Positions 34,850 to 43,587 of a stretch of DNA of 64,000 bases are shown in pieces. This stretch comes from CAKZKT01 sp034434235. Its GTDB lineage: Bacteria > Chloroflexota > Anaerolineae > CG2-30-64-16. Below the pieces are notes generated by a model. It worked only from the letters and a program-made list of their open reading frames with translations, did no database searches and was not told the DNA's origin. The stretch spans positions 1-64,000 of the forward strand of contig DAOTZV010000098.1 in NCBI GenBank assembly GCA_034434235.1, in the 5' to 3' direction. Every line of letters begins with the position of its first letter. Within the stretch, counting starts at the first letter, position 1. Both the position numbers and the translations under genes were made by a program.

Positions 34850-36397
34850 TCACTGAAGCGGCAAGGTGAAAAAGACGGTCGTCCCTTTGCCCGGTTCGCT
34901 GCGCAACCAGATCTGGCCGCCATGCGCCTCGACGATGGACTTGCAGAGATAAAGCCCCAGCCCGGCACCCTGGGTGCTGCGGCGCAGGCTCGAATCCACC
35001 CGATAGAAGCGCTGGAACAGCTTGCCTTGTTCTTCAAGCGGGATGCCGATCCCCTGGTCGGCCACGTAGACGGTGACCCGCGTCCGGTCGGCCCAGCCGC
35101 CGATGCGGATCTCGCCGCCGGCCGGCGAATACTTGATGGCATTGCTCACCAGGTTGTTCAAGACCTGGCGCAATCGCTCTTCGTCGCCCGACACGCACGG
35201 GAAGTCGGCGGGAAAATCGAGCACGAAGCGATGGTTCGTCGTCTGCACCCGAAAGCCTTCCACCACGCGCGCGGCCAGTTGCGGGAGCATCACGTCGCCG
35301 ATCTCCAGCCTGAACGCGCCGGCCTGGATGCGCGAGGCGTCCAGCAGGTTGTTGATCAGCGCGTTCAGCCGGTCGCTCTCCTCGCTGATGATCTGGAGGC
35401 CCTCCCGCAGGGTGGCGCTATCCCAATGCGCGTCTTCGCGCGCCAGGGTATTGGCATACCCCTTGATGAGCGCCACCGGCGTCTTCAGCTCATGCGAAAT
35501 GATCGAGATGAAGGTGGACTTCATCTCCTCGGCCTCGCGAAAACGGGTGATGTCCACCACGTTGGCGATCACCTGCGCCAGCCGGTCCTCTTCGTCGTAG
35601 AGGGGCGAGTAGGTGACGCTGACGGCGATGCGCGAGCCGCCCGGCCTGGAGAGCAACCCTTCCACGGTCAGCGGCTGGCCATCGGGAAAGCGCGCTTCGG
35701 CCGGATCGGCCCCGCACAGATTGGGGCCCGAGGCCTGTTCCAGCGCCAACACCTCGTAGCATGGCCGGCCGATGGCGGCCTCGGCCGGCCAGCCGGTCAT
35801 CTGGCTCAGCGCCCGGTTGAAGACCTGGATGCGCAGGTCGGGATCGAGGATCATGATCCCGTCGGCGCTGTGCTGGATGATCGCGTCCAGTTGCTGCTTC
35901 TCGGCGATCACCTGCTGGTAGAGCTGTGCGTTGCGCACCGCGATCGCGGCCTGGTCGGCGAAGCTGGTGAGCACCGCGCGATCGTTGGCGGTGAACGCGA
36001 CGCTGCCGCTGCGGAAAAGGTAGATCACCCCGAGCAACCGCTCCTCGAACGTCAGCGGCAGCGCGATGACCTGGTGGAGGGGAAGCAGGATCGCGTGCGC
36101 CACCATCTCCAGCCGCAGCTCCAGGTCGGGAAAGATGAACTGATCGGCGCGCAGGGGCACGTCGTCGAGCAGCGGCGCGAAGCGCGGCAACAGGCTGCTC
36201 GGGATGTTGTAGCTGGCGCGGATCACCAGCGAATTCGTATGCCCGCGGCGCAACGCGATCAAGCCGGCCTCGGCTCGCACGATCTCCGCGGCGTTCGTCA
36301 GGATCAGCCGCAAAAGGGACGGCAGATCGAGCCGCGAGGTCATCGCCCGGCTGATCTGCAACAGGTATTCGCGCTGGCGCAACTGATAGCTGATCAC
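34850..36397 (-). CDS. GAF-PAS sensor histidine kinase
   Basis: A soluble kinase of about 515 residues. A GAF domain (AEIVRAEAGLIALRRG through FADQAAIAVRNAQLY) is followed by a PAS domain (AIIQHSADGIMILDPDLRI), HisKA with phospho-His in FISIISHELKTPVALIKGY, and the ATPase domain with N-box LNNLVSNAIKYSP, G1 VADQGIGIP and G2 GAGLGLYLCK. No membrane helices were seen. GTG 36397 follows GAGGGA and a promoter at 36442-36471. An open frame extends to 36535, but those residues are Gly-rich, repeat-encoded and upstream of the promoter. It precedes the response regulator gene. Confidence 0.92.
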   Translation of the reverse strand: MISYQLRQREYLLQISRAMTSRLDLPSLLRLILTNAAEIVRAEAGLIALRRGHTNSLVIRASYNIPSSLLPRFAPLLDDVPLRADQFIFPDLELRLEMVAHAILLPLHQVIALPLTFEERLLGVIYLFRSGSVAFTANDRAVLTSFADQAAIAVRNAQLYQQVIAEKQQLDAIIQHSADGIMILDPDLRIQVFNRALSQMTGWPAEAAIGRPCYEVLALEQASGPNLCGADPAEARFPDGQPLTVEGLLSRPGGSRIAVSVTYSPLYDEEDRLAQVIANVVDITRFREAEEMKSTFISIISHELKTPVALIKGYANTLAREDAHWDSATLREGLQIISEESDRLNALINNLLDASRIQAGAFRLEIGDVMLPQLAARVVEGFRVQTTNHRFVLDFPADFPCVSGDEERLRQVLNNLVSNAIKYSPAGGEIRIGGWADRTRVTVYVADQGIGIPLEEQGKLFQRFYRVDSSLRRSTQGAGLGLYLCKSIVEAHGGQIWLRSEPGKGTTVFFTLPLQ

Positions 36398-36441
36398 GGT
36401 CCCTCGATGGAAGTGGATTGCGGGCAACGGTTTACGGCCCC

Positions 36442-36471
36442 ATTGTACCCCAGAACCCCCGACTCCGCCAA
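36442..36471 (-). promoter_or_regulatory. Promoter of the two-component operon
   Basis: On the minus strand: TTGGCG (36471-36466), 18 nt, TACAAT (36447-36442). It supports the GTG 36397 start of the kinase. Confidence 0.6.
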
Positions 36472-36539
36472 CTCCGCCCATTCCCCAACCCCCAGCCCCT
36501 GGTCTCCCTCCCCCATTCCCTCGCCCCTCATCCAATCAC

Positions 36540-36568
36540 TTGCCCCGACTTCCACCCCGTGCTATAAT
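36540..36568 (+). promoter_or_regulatory. Promoter of the sortase operon
   Basis: TTGCCC (36540-36545), 17 nt, TATAAT (36563-36568). ATG 36601 follows AAAGG. Confidence 0.75.
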
Positions 36569-36600
36569 TGCGCCAGCGTTTCACATTGAAAGGCGATCCT

Positions 36601-37437
36601 ATGACCCCAGCCAATCGTATTCGCAGAACCATCGGTAACGTCCTGGTCGTGGCCGGCGTGCTTCTCTTGCTCGTCGGCTGTTCGATCTTCGCGCGTCAAC
36701 AACTGGAGGGCGAGCAGTTGCGGGCCGAGCTGCAATCCACGCCGACCGCGGTTGCCGCGCCGGCGACCCCCACGGCCGCGCCGGCTCCGACCATCGCCCC
36801 GCCGACGCCGACCACGGCGCCGACCGTCCCGACGACCCTGCCGCCCACCGCCACGTCTGTTCCGGCCAGTCCCACGCCGACCGCCACGGAGCCGATCGCC
36901 CATGCGGCCGCGGCCAACGCCACGCCCGATCTGCCCGTGCGGATCGTCATCCCCGATCTCAAGCTCGATGCGCCGGTGGTCGAGATGGGGTGGACCATTG
37001 TCAACACGGCCGCCGGACCCCAATCCGATTGGGTCATCCCGAAGAACGCGGCCGGCCACCACATCAACAGTGCAGCGCTGAACGAAGAAGGCAACATCGT
37101 CATCTCCGGGCACAACAACATCGAGGGCAAGGTGTTCGAGGCGATCAGCCTGGCGTGGGACGAGAAGACCAAAGTCCGCGTAGATGACGTGACCGACCGG
37201 TCGGACATCCTGAAGGGGCGCAAGATCGTGCTCTACAACGCGGCCGGCAAGGCTTTCAACTACACGATCAGCGATTTCCTGCGCCTGAAGGATGCGGGCG
37301 TTTCCGCGGAACAGCGGCTGAAGAACGCCCGCTTCATGGATCCAACCCCCGAGCGTCGTCTGACCCTGGTCACATGTTGGCCACCATGGAGCAACACGCA
37401 TCGCCTGATCGTCATCGCGACGCCGGCGCAGCCGTGA
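36601..37437 (+). CDS. Sortase family transpeptidase
   Basis: A 278-residue membrane-anchored sortase. One N-terminal helix (IGNVLVVAGVLLLLVGCSIF) and a Thr/Pro/Ala linker of about 60 residues lead to the catalytic beta-barrel. The triad is present: His in VISGHNNIEG, Cys in LTLVTCWPP and Arg in NTHRLIVIA. Sortases cut an LPxTG-like signal and attach the protein to the envelope. Candidate substrates in this window are the DUF11 protein (38486, LPAVG) and the dihaem cytochrome (8993, MPKTG). What it attaches them to in this lineage is unknown. The GTGA overlap couples it to the next gene. Confidence 0.93.
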   Translation: MTPANRIRRTIGNVLVVAGVLLLLVGCSIFARQQLEGEQLRAELQSTPTAVAAPATPTAAPAPTIAPPTPTTAPTVPTTLPPTATSVPASPTPTATEPIAHAAAANATPDLPVRIVIPDLKLDAPVVEMGWTIVNTAAGPQSDWVIPKNAAGHHINSAALNEEGNIVISGHNNIEGKVFEAISLAWDEKTKVRVDDVTDRSDILKGRKIVLYNAAGKAFNYTISDFLRLKDAGVSAEQRLKNARFMDPTPERRLTLVTCWPPWSNTHRLIVIATPAQP

Positions 37438-38489
37438 GCGGGTCGCCGGCCGGCATGGCTGTGGCGCGCCGGGGATGGGGCGTCCGGTTGCAGATCTGGC
37501 TGGGCGCGGCCATCGCGCTGGGCACGATCTACCTGGCGGCGCGGGCCGTGGACTTCGGCCAGCTTTTCCGGGCCTTGCAGGAGGTGCGCCTGCCGTTCGT
37601 CCTGGTGGCTTTGGGCACGGCCCTGGGGACCAATGTCCTGAAGGCCGCTCGCTGGCGGGCGTTGTTCCATCCGCGGCCGGCCCGACTGAGCCTGCTGCAG
37701 TTGACCAACCTGATCGTCGTCGGCCAGGCCGTCAACTTCTATATCCCTGCGCGGCTCGGCGAACTCGTGCGGGCCTATCTGACGGGCGAAGAGGCGGGCG
37801 TCAGCAAAGTCTATGCGCTGGGCACCATCGCCGCGGAAAAGCTCATTGACATCATCGTGTTGGCGCTGTTGATCGCGGCCATGTTGCCCTTCCTGGCTTT
37901 GCCCGATTGGTTGGCCGGCCGGATCGGGCCCCTTTTTTTGACCGCATTGGCCGTGTGCATCGTGATCGCCGGCCTGGTCGGCGGCCGGCGGCTGATCTGG
38001 CGGCCGATCGAGTGGGGCTTGGGCTTGCTGCCGGCCGCCTGGGGCGAACGCTGGCGAACGCGGCTGCGCGCCGGCCTGGATGGGTTGAGCGCGTTGGGTT
38101 CGCCGCGAGCCGCCGCGGCGGTGTGGGGATGGACGATTGCCTTTTGGCTGGTCGCAGCGTTCACCAATTACCTGCTGCTGTTGGCTTTCGATCTGCCGGC
38201 CTCGGCCTTGATGGCCTTCTTCCTGTTGGCCGTCCTTCAGGCGGGAGTGGCCGTGCCGTCTACGCCGGGCAAGATCGGGGTGTTTCACTACCTGTGCATC
38301 CTGGGCCTGGGTGTGTTCAATGTGTCGGCGACGACCGGCCTGGCGTATGGCCTGGTGCTCCATGCGCTGGTGGTCGGGGGCGTGAGCTTGTGGGCGGCCG
38401 CGGCGTTGTGGCGACGGAGCTGGAACCTGCGTCGCCTGGCCGAGGCATCCCGAGATGGATCGGATCAGCTTGAAGGGAGACAGATATGA
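37434..38489 (+). CDS. UPF0104/LPG synthase-type membrane protein
   Basis: A protein of about 351 residues with eight or so membrane helices, of the lysylphosphatidylglycerol synthase transmembrane/flippase family. Landmarks are LGTNVLKAARWRALF, GQAVNFYIPARLGELVRAY and GVAVPSTPGKIGVFHYL. Members act in lipid or glycolipid transfer across the membrane; the soluble synthase domain is absent. GTG 37434 overlaps the sortase stop. ATG 37386 and ATG 37455 are other possible starts and none has a good ribosome site. Confidence 0.85.
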   Translation: MSGSPAGMAVARRGWGVRLQIWLGAAIALGTIYLAARAVDFGQLFRALQEVRLPFVLVALGTALGTNVLKAARWRALFHPRPARLSLLQLTNLIVVGQAVNFYIPARLGELVRAYLTGEEAGVSKVYALGTIAAEKLIDIIVLALLIAAMLPFLALPDWLAGRIGPLFLTALAVCIVIAGLVGGRRLIWRPIEWGLGLLPAAWGERWRTRLRAGLDGLSALGSPRAAAAVWGWTIAFWLVAAFTNYLLLLAFDLPASALMAFFLLAVLQAGVAVPSTPGKIGVFHYLCILGLGVFNVSATTGLAYGLVLHALVVGGVSLWAAAALWRRSWNLRRLAEASRDGSDQLEGRQI

Positions 38490-39160
38490 AGCGCGAATTC
38501 CGCCTGGCGGGCTATCTTCTGCTGCTGGCGATCTTGCTGGGATCGCTGGCCGCCGGCCCGCAGGTTTGGGCTACGCCAGATCAAACCGCGAGCAACCAGA
38601 CGGTGCCCACGCGGACACCGAAGCCGCCCGCGCCGACCGTTGCGCCCACGGCCGCGCCGCGGCCCACGTCTGAGCCGCAGCCGACCGCGCCGCAACCCAC
38701 TGCCACAGCGCCCGTCGCGGCCACGCCGTCGCCCACGGCCGTCGCGCCGGCGGGTCGCGTCGACTTGAGCCTGGCGCTGAGCGTCGCTCCGGTGCAGGTC
38801 TGGTCGGGCGTGACGGTGGTCTACACATTGACGGTGACGAACCTTTCGATGAGCGCCCTGCGCGATGTCGTGTTGCTCGATCCGTTGCCCGCCGACCTGG
38901 AGCCCGGCGCGATCCTGGTCGGCCGCGACGTCGGCTGGCAATCCGGCGCCCTGCGCGCCACCTTCGCGGAGCTGGCGGCCGGCGCACAGGCCGAGGTGAT
39001 CTTCACGGCGAAGGTGGCGGCCGGGGTGCCGGCCGGCAAGGTGATCGTCAACCGGGCTACGGCCACGGCCGGCGCGGCGTCGGCCAGCGCGAGCGCGGCC
39101 ATCGCCATGCCGCCGGCCGAGCTGCCCGCCGTCGGGAGCGGTGCCGTCTGCATTCGTTGA
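38486..39160 (+). CDS. DUF11 surface protein with cut-off sorting signal
   Basis: A 224-residue exported protein. A signal peptide (AGYLLLLAILLGSLAAG) leads to a Thr/Pro/Ala linker (about 30-90), one DUF11 domain (about 93-185: VVYTLTVTNLSMSALRDVVL, then LDPLPADLEPG) and an Ala/Ser stalk. It ends LPAVGSGAVCIR. LPAVG looks like a sortase signal, but the hydrophobic helix and basic tail that should follow are missing, because a 23-bp tandem repeat supplies the stop. It lies in the sortase operon (ATGA overlap with the previous gene). Confidence 0.85.
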   Translation: MKREFRLAGYLLLLAILLGSLAAGPQVWATPDQTASNQTVPTRTPKPPAPTVAPTAAPRPTSEPQPTAPQPTATAPVAATPSPTAVAPAGRVDLSLALSVAPVQVWSGVTVVYTLTVTNLSMSALRDVVLLDPLPADLEPGAILVGRDVGWQSGALRATFAELAAGAQAEVIFTAKVAAGVPAGKVIVNRATATAGAASASASAAIAMPPAELPAVGSGAVCIR

Positions 39161-39211
39161 CGTATTTTGTCTACATTCGTTAACGTATTTTGTCTACATT
39201 CGTTGACGTTT
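39146..39211. repeat. 23-bp tandem repeat at the DUF11 3' end
   Basis: Unit GTCTACATTCGTTGACGTAT plus TTT, starting at 39146, 39169 and 39192. The first copy contains the TGA of the DUF11 gene. Confidence 0.92.
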
Positions 39212-39216
39212 CCTGG

Positions 39217-40812
39217 ATGAAGCTCGCCCGTTCCCGGCTGTTGGAGGACGCCTGGCCGGCGCTCTGCGCCGGGGCCGGCGCGCTGGCGCTCTATCTCTGC
39301 ACGGCCGCGTCGGGCCTCACCTGGGCGCACCACGGCGCCGACGGCGGCGACCTGCTGGCTGCCGCGCTGACGCACGGGGTCCCTCACCCCACGGGCTATC
39401 CCACCTATCAGTTGCTGCTGAGCGCGGCCGTCGGGCTTTGGCCCCAGGCGCCGGCGCGCGCGGGCAATCTGCTCTCCGCGGTCGCTGCCGCGTTGGCCGT
39501 CGCGTTCCTGGCCGATCTGACCCGGCGCACGCTGAGCGGCCGTCCGGCCGGCGCGGCGGCCGCGGCCGGCGTGGCCGCGGGCTGGATCTGGGCCACCTCG
39601 CCCGGTTTGTGGAGCCAGGCGGTCATCACCGAGGTCTACGCGCTCAACGCGCTGGCCGTGATCGCGCTCCTGTGGCTGGCGTGGCGCGGGCGAGAGGCGG
39701 CGTTGGCCGGCCGTCGCGTCGGTCCCTGGCTGGCGGCGGCCGGCCTGATCTTCGGCCTGGGATTGGGCAATCATCTGACCCTGGCGCTTTTGTTTCCGGC
39801 CCTGGTGATCTGGTGGGCGGATCTTGCGGGCCCGCCGCGGGCCGACGCACGCGGCCACGCCCGGCCGCGGCTCGCGAGGAGCGCCTGGGCGCCGGCCCTG
39901 ATCGCGTGCGCGCTCGGGCTGGCGGTCTACGCCTATCTGCCGTGGGCGGCGCGCCGCGGGCCGCCGATCAACTGGGGCGATCCCGCCACGGCCGATGGCT
40001 TCTGGTGGCTCGTTTCGGGAAGCATCTACCGGCGGATGGTCTTCGGGATCGGCCTGGCCGATTGGCCCCATCGCCTGGTGGCCTGGGCCGCGGAGGCCGG
40101 TCGGCAGCTTGGTGGGGGGCCGTGGGGCGCGGGGCTGGCGCTGCTGGGCGCCTGGCGACTGGGGCAGGAACACCCCTCCTGGCAACGGGCCGTGGCCCTC
40201 GCGGCCGCGCTCTTCACCCTGTACGGGATCGGCTACGACGCGGCCGATTCCTACGTCTATTTGATCCCGGCCTGGGCGGTCGCCGGCCTCTGGTTCGGCT
40301 GGGGCGCGGCGCGGTTGGCCGCACAGCTTGCCGCGCGGAGCACCGCCCGATGGGGCACGGCGCTGCTGATCGCGCTGACGATCGGCCTGCCGACGCTCGC
40401 CGCGGCGCGCTGGTGGCCGCAGATGGACCTGAGCCGCGATCGGGCCGCGGCCGATTACCTGGCAGAGGTCGAACGGACGGCCGACCGCGGCGCGATCATC
40501 CTGGTCGGCGGCGATCAGGCCACCTTTGCGCTGTGGTACGACCGCTATGGGCTGCGCCGTCGGCCCGATCTGATTCCGGTCAACGTGCACCTGTACGACT
40601 TCCCGTGGTATCAGGCCGCACTGATGCGTTACCATCCGGCCCTGGCCGATCTGGCCGCGGCGTCGGGCAAGCTGCCGACGGTGGAGGAGTTCGTACGCGT
40701 AGCCGCCGCGCGCGGGCCGCTCTACCGCGGGGATGCGCTCGCCGGCTTCGAGACCGGCCTGCGCGAGACGGCCGCCGGCGTCCTGGTGCGTTTGTCGTTG
40801 CCGGAGAGATGA
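39217..40812 (+). CDS. DUF2723 membrane protein, putative mannosyltransferase
   Basis: A 531-residue protein with about ten membrane helices. DUF2723 is related to TMEM260-type O-mannosyltransferases. The luminal loop has the expected acidic motif (WAHHGADGGDLLAAA, then GVPHPTGYPTYQLL). LWSQAVITEVYALNAL and LGLGNHLTLAL are also typical. A soluble tail (RYGLRRRPDLIPVNVHLYDF) ends it. It may glycosylate surface proteins, which fits its place after sortase and a surface protein. ATG 39217 was chosen, but no clear ribosome site precedes it. Confidence 0.85.
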   Translation: MKLARSRLLEDAWPALCAGAGALALYLCTAASGLTWAHHGADGGDLLAAALTHGVPHPTGYPTYQLLLSAAVGLWPQAPARAGNLLSAVAAALAVAFLADLTRRTLSGRPAGAAAAAGVAAGWIWATSPGLWSQAVITEVYALNALAVIALLWLAWRGREAALAGRRVGPWLAAAGLIFGLGLGNHLTLALLFPALVIWWADLAGPPRADARGHARPRLARSAWAPALIACALGLAVYAYLPWAARRGPPINWGDPATADGFWWLVSGSIYRRMVFGIGLADWPHRLVAWAAEAGRQLGGGPWGAGLALLGAWRLGQEHPSWQRAVALAAALFTLYGIGYDAADSYVYLIPAWAVAGLWFGWGAARLAAQLAARSTARWGTALLIALTIGLPTLAAARWWPQMDLSRDRAAADYLAEVERTADRGAIILVGGDQATFALWYDRYGLRRRPDLIPVNVHLYDFPWYQAALMRYHPALADLAAASGKLPTVEEFVRVAAARGPLYRGDALAGFETGLRETAAGVLVRLSLPER

Positions 40813-41174
40813 GGCGGATGATCGGGCTTCCCGCCACAGACGCTTTTTCTCGGCGCGCCCGGCGCGATTCTCAAGCGAGAGAAGTTGCGAAGTAGGGGCT
40901 TCCAGCCGGTCTGCCCGCCCTGGCTACGCCACGCGGGCCAGGGCGACCGGCGTCGTCGGCGTTGCAAGCGTCGTCTTGGGTGGCCAGACGGGAGACTCGC
41001 CCGCCGATCAAGTCGGCGGGCTACCGAACGGCGCCCCCTGCCTGGGGCTATAACGGCTGGCGGCCAAGGCTCGCGGCCGCCAGCCCGCTTCAGCGGGCGT
41101 TGCCTGGGTAGCACGGGCACTTCATGCCCGTGCAGCGTCCGAGGGCACAGCAATCCTATTCACGTGAGAGGTTC
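40813..41174. other. Gene-free interval with repeats
   Basis: 362 bp without a credible gene. It holds a small hairpin, CCGCCGA-TCAAG-TCGGCGG (about 40999-41018), and the second copy of the 65-bp dispersed repeat. Promoter signals for the downstream DUF4012 gene are not obvious. Confidence 0.6.
41078..41142. repeat. 65-bp dispersed repeat, copy 2
   Basis: Matches 33988-34052 with only a few substitutions, including the hairpin GCACGGGCA...TGCCCGTGC. It ends about 30 bp before the DUF4012 start. Confidence 0.88.
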
Positions 41175-43010
41175 ATGACGCGCAAGGCAATCCTCATCCT
41201 TTTGTGCGCCCTGCTCGTGGTGGCCGCCGGCTGGTTGGGCTGGACGGCCTATCGCGCGGCCGCCTCTGCCCGGCTCGCGCTGGCCGACCTGCGCCAGCTC
41301 CAGGCATTGGCCGCCGACCCGCAGCCGCAGGCGTTGCCGGCGTTGCGTCAGTCCCTCGCCGGGCTGGAGGAACACCTGATCGCCACGCGGGCCGCGGCGC
41401 GGCCGTTTCTGTGGCTTGCGCCGGGCCTGGGCTGGATACCCGAATACGGGCCGACCCTGCGCGACGCGCCCGCCTTGTTGGATATGGCCATCGAGCTGGC
41501 CGGTGCCGGCCGACAGGCGCTCGACGTGGTGGCGCCGCTCGCCGATTTGCCCGGCCGATCGGGCCAGGGCGAATGGATCGGCCAGATGCTGACGGCCATC
41601 TCGGCAGCCGGGCCGCAGCTCGAGGCGGCCGACGCACGTCTGGCCCGCGCCGAAGCGCTGCGGCAGCGGGTGCAGGGGCCGTTGCATCCCCGACTGGTGC
41701 CGCAGGTCGAACGGCTGGACCGCTATCTGCCGCTCCTGCGCGCCGGATTGCAGGCCGTGCGGGCCGCGCCGGTCCTGATGGGCATGGATAGGCCGCGCAC
41801 CTATCTGGTGCTGGCGCAAAACAACGACGAGATCCGGCCCACCGGCGGCTTCATCAGCGGCGCGGGGCACGTGCGGCTCGACCGCGGCCGCATCGTCGAG
41901 ATCCGGCTCAGCGACAGCTATGCGGTGGATAACTTCAAGCAGCCGCATCCCGACCCGCCCCCGGCCCTGCGCGAACATATGGGCGCCGACCTGCTGGTAT
42001 TCCGCGATAGCAACTGGTCGCCCGATTTTCCGACCAGCGCGCAGGTGGCCCAGGCGCTCTACGCCCAGGATCAGGGGATCGCCACCGACGGCGCCATCGC
42101 GCTCGACATGGAGGCGGTGCGGCTGCTGGTGGCCGCGCTCGGTCCGTTGGAAGTGCCCGGCCGGCCCGGTCAGATCACGGCCGCGAACGTCATTGCCGAG
42201 ATCAAGCGCGCGTGGGAAGCGCCGACCGCCAGCGCCGATACGGTCGAGAAGCCGACGGCCGACTGGTTCAAGAAGCGCAAAGACTTCATGAGCGAGATCG
42301 CGGCCGCAGCGCTGGCCAGGCTGCTGGATGGCCGCCAGCTCGACCTGTTGGCGCTCGGCCAGGCCGTGCTCGCCATGCTCGACGAGCGCCATCTCCAGAT
42401 CGCGGTGGCCGATGAGACGGTGGCCGCGCTGCTGGCCGAACGTCGCTGGGACGGCGCGCTGGCGTTGCCCCGGCAGGGCGACTTCCTGGCCGTGGTTGAT
42501 GCCAACGTCGGCTTCAACAAGGCGAACGCCGCGGTCAAACAAGAGATCGGCTATCGCGTGGCGCCGGAGGGGGACGGCTTGACGGCCACCCTCGTCGTGA
42601 CCTATACCCATACGGCCCGGCCGTTGCCCGCCAACGCCGCGTGCGAACGCTCGCTCAAGTACGGCGATTCCTACCAGGCGCTCGCGGAACGCTGCTATTG
42701 GGACTATCTGCGCGTCTACGCGCCCGCCGGCAGCGAGCTCCTCGCGGTCGAGGGATTGAACCGCAGCCAGGCGGCACGCGGGGAAGGCGGCGCGACCGTG
42801 TTCAGCGGCGACTTCGTCTTGCGGCCCGGCGCGCAGACGGCGATCACCTTGCGCTACCGGCTCCCGCCGGCCGTTTCCCCCGCGGACTACACCCTGACCG
42901 TCCGCAAGCAGGCCGGCACACTGGCCGTGCCCCTGCGGGTACAGGTCGGCGCGTGCTTGTGGCAAACAGATTTGAAACAGGACCGCATGTTTGCGTGTCG
43001 AAAGATGTAA
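41175..43010 (+). CDS. DUF4012 domain protein
   Basis: A 611-residue protein anchored by one N-terminal helix (ILILLCALLVVAAGWLGW). A helical region (about 25-190) precedes the conserved DUF4012 core: YLVLAQNNDEIRPTGGFISG, then DLLVFRDSNWSPDFPTSAQV and VDANVGFNKANAAV. DUF4012 proteins are common near exopolysaccharide genes and have no settled function. GAGAGG precedes ATG 41175. The TAA stop is part of the first of three palindromes (43007-43113), so the repeat may define the end of the message. Confidence 0.88.
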   Translation: MTRKAILILLCALLVVAAGWLGWTAYRAAASARLALADLRQLQALAADPQPQALPALRQSLAGLEEHLIATRAAARPFLWLAPGLGWIPEYGPTLRDAPALLDMAIELAGAGRQALDVVAPLADLPGRSGQGEWIGQMLTAISAAGPQLEAADARLARAEALRQRVQGPLHPRLVPQVERLDRYLPLLRAGLQAVRAAPVLMGMDRPRTYLVLAQNNDEIRPTGGFISGAGHVRLDRGRIVEIRLSDSYAVDNFKQPHPDPPPALREHMGADLLVFRDSNWSPDFPTSAQVAQALYAQDQGIATDGAIALDMEAVRLLVAALGPLEVPGRPGQITAANVIAEIKRAWEAPTASADTVEKPTADWFKKRKDFMSEIAAAALARLLDGRQLDLLALGQAVLAMLDERHLQIAVADETVAALLAERRWDGALALPRQGDFLAVVDANVGFNKANAAVKQEIGYRVAPEGDGLTATLVVTYTHTARPLPANAACERSLKYGDSYQALAERCYWDYLRVYAPAGSELLAVEGLNRSQAARGEGGATVFSGDFVLRPGAQTAITLRYRLPPAVSPADYTLTVRKQAGTLAVPLRVQVGACLWQTDLKQDRMFACRKM

Positions 43011-43113
43011 GGCGAAATTTATTTCGCCTTTTTCGTTTCGTGAGATGTAAGGCGAAATTTATTTCGCCTTCTTTCGCTTCGTGAGCTGTAAGACGAAATG
43101 AATTTCGTCTTAC
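43007..43113. repeat. Three GTAAGRCGA palindromes
   Basis: Copies begin at 43007, 43047 and 43088. The first two have arms GTAAGGCGAAAT / ATTTCGCCTT; the third is a 26-nt palindrome with ends GTAAGACGA and TCGTCTTAC. The first contains the DUF4012 stop codon and is followed by TTTTTCG, so it could also terminate transcription. Confidence 0.92.
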
Positions 43114-43137
43114 AGCACTTTGAACGGGAGACTGATC

Positions 43138-43587
43138 GTGAAGATCGAACGGGTCAACGCAGTGACGGATGAGCTGATGGCGGCCTTCGAGCAGCTCATC
43201 CCGCAGCTCTCATCGTCCAACCCGCCGCCCACGCGGGCCGAGCTCGTCGAGATCGTGAACTCGCCGGCGACCGTGCTCTTCATTGCGCGCGATGAGGATC
43301 GGGGCAACGCGATCGTCGGCGCGCTGACGCTGGCGCTGTTCCGCATTCCCACCGGCCTGCGCGCCTGGATCGAAGATGTGATCGTGGACGTCGGGAGCCG
43401 CGGCAAGGGGATCGGCGAGGCGCTCTGCCGGGCGGCGCTGCAACACGCCCGCGATGCCGGCGCCACGACGGTGGATCTGACGTCGCGGCCATCGCGCGAA
43501 GCCGCCAACCGCCTCTATCAACGGCTGGGCTTCGAGCGCCGCGACACGAACGTCTATCGCTACAAGCTGGGTCGCGGCTCCGGGTGA
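43138..43587 (+). CDS. GNAT family N-acetyltransferase
   Basis: A 149-residue acetyltransferase. The acetyl-CoA-binding motif A is VDVGSRGKGIGEALCRAALQHA, read in parts, after the beta4 segment AWIEDVIV. The family end (SREAANRLYQRLGFERRDTNVYRY) follows. GTG 43138 was chosen because GGGAG lies 6-7 nt upstream; TTG 43120 is inside the repeat edge. The substrate is unknown. Its last 28 bp overlap the 3' end of the convergent GT2 gene. Confidence 0.87.
   Translation: MKIERVNAVTDELMAAFEQLIPQLSSSNPPPTRAELVEIVNSPATVLFIARDEDRGNAIVGALTLALFRIPTGLRAWIEDVIVDVGSRGKGIGEALCRAALQHARDAGATTVDLTSRPSREAANRLYQRLGFERRDTNVYRYKLGRGSG

Noticed and set aside
36398..36535. N-terminal extension of the histidine kinase
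   Set aside because: Gly-rich and encoded by simple repeats; a promoter and ribosome site support GTG 36397.
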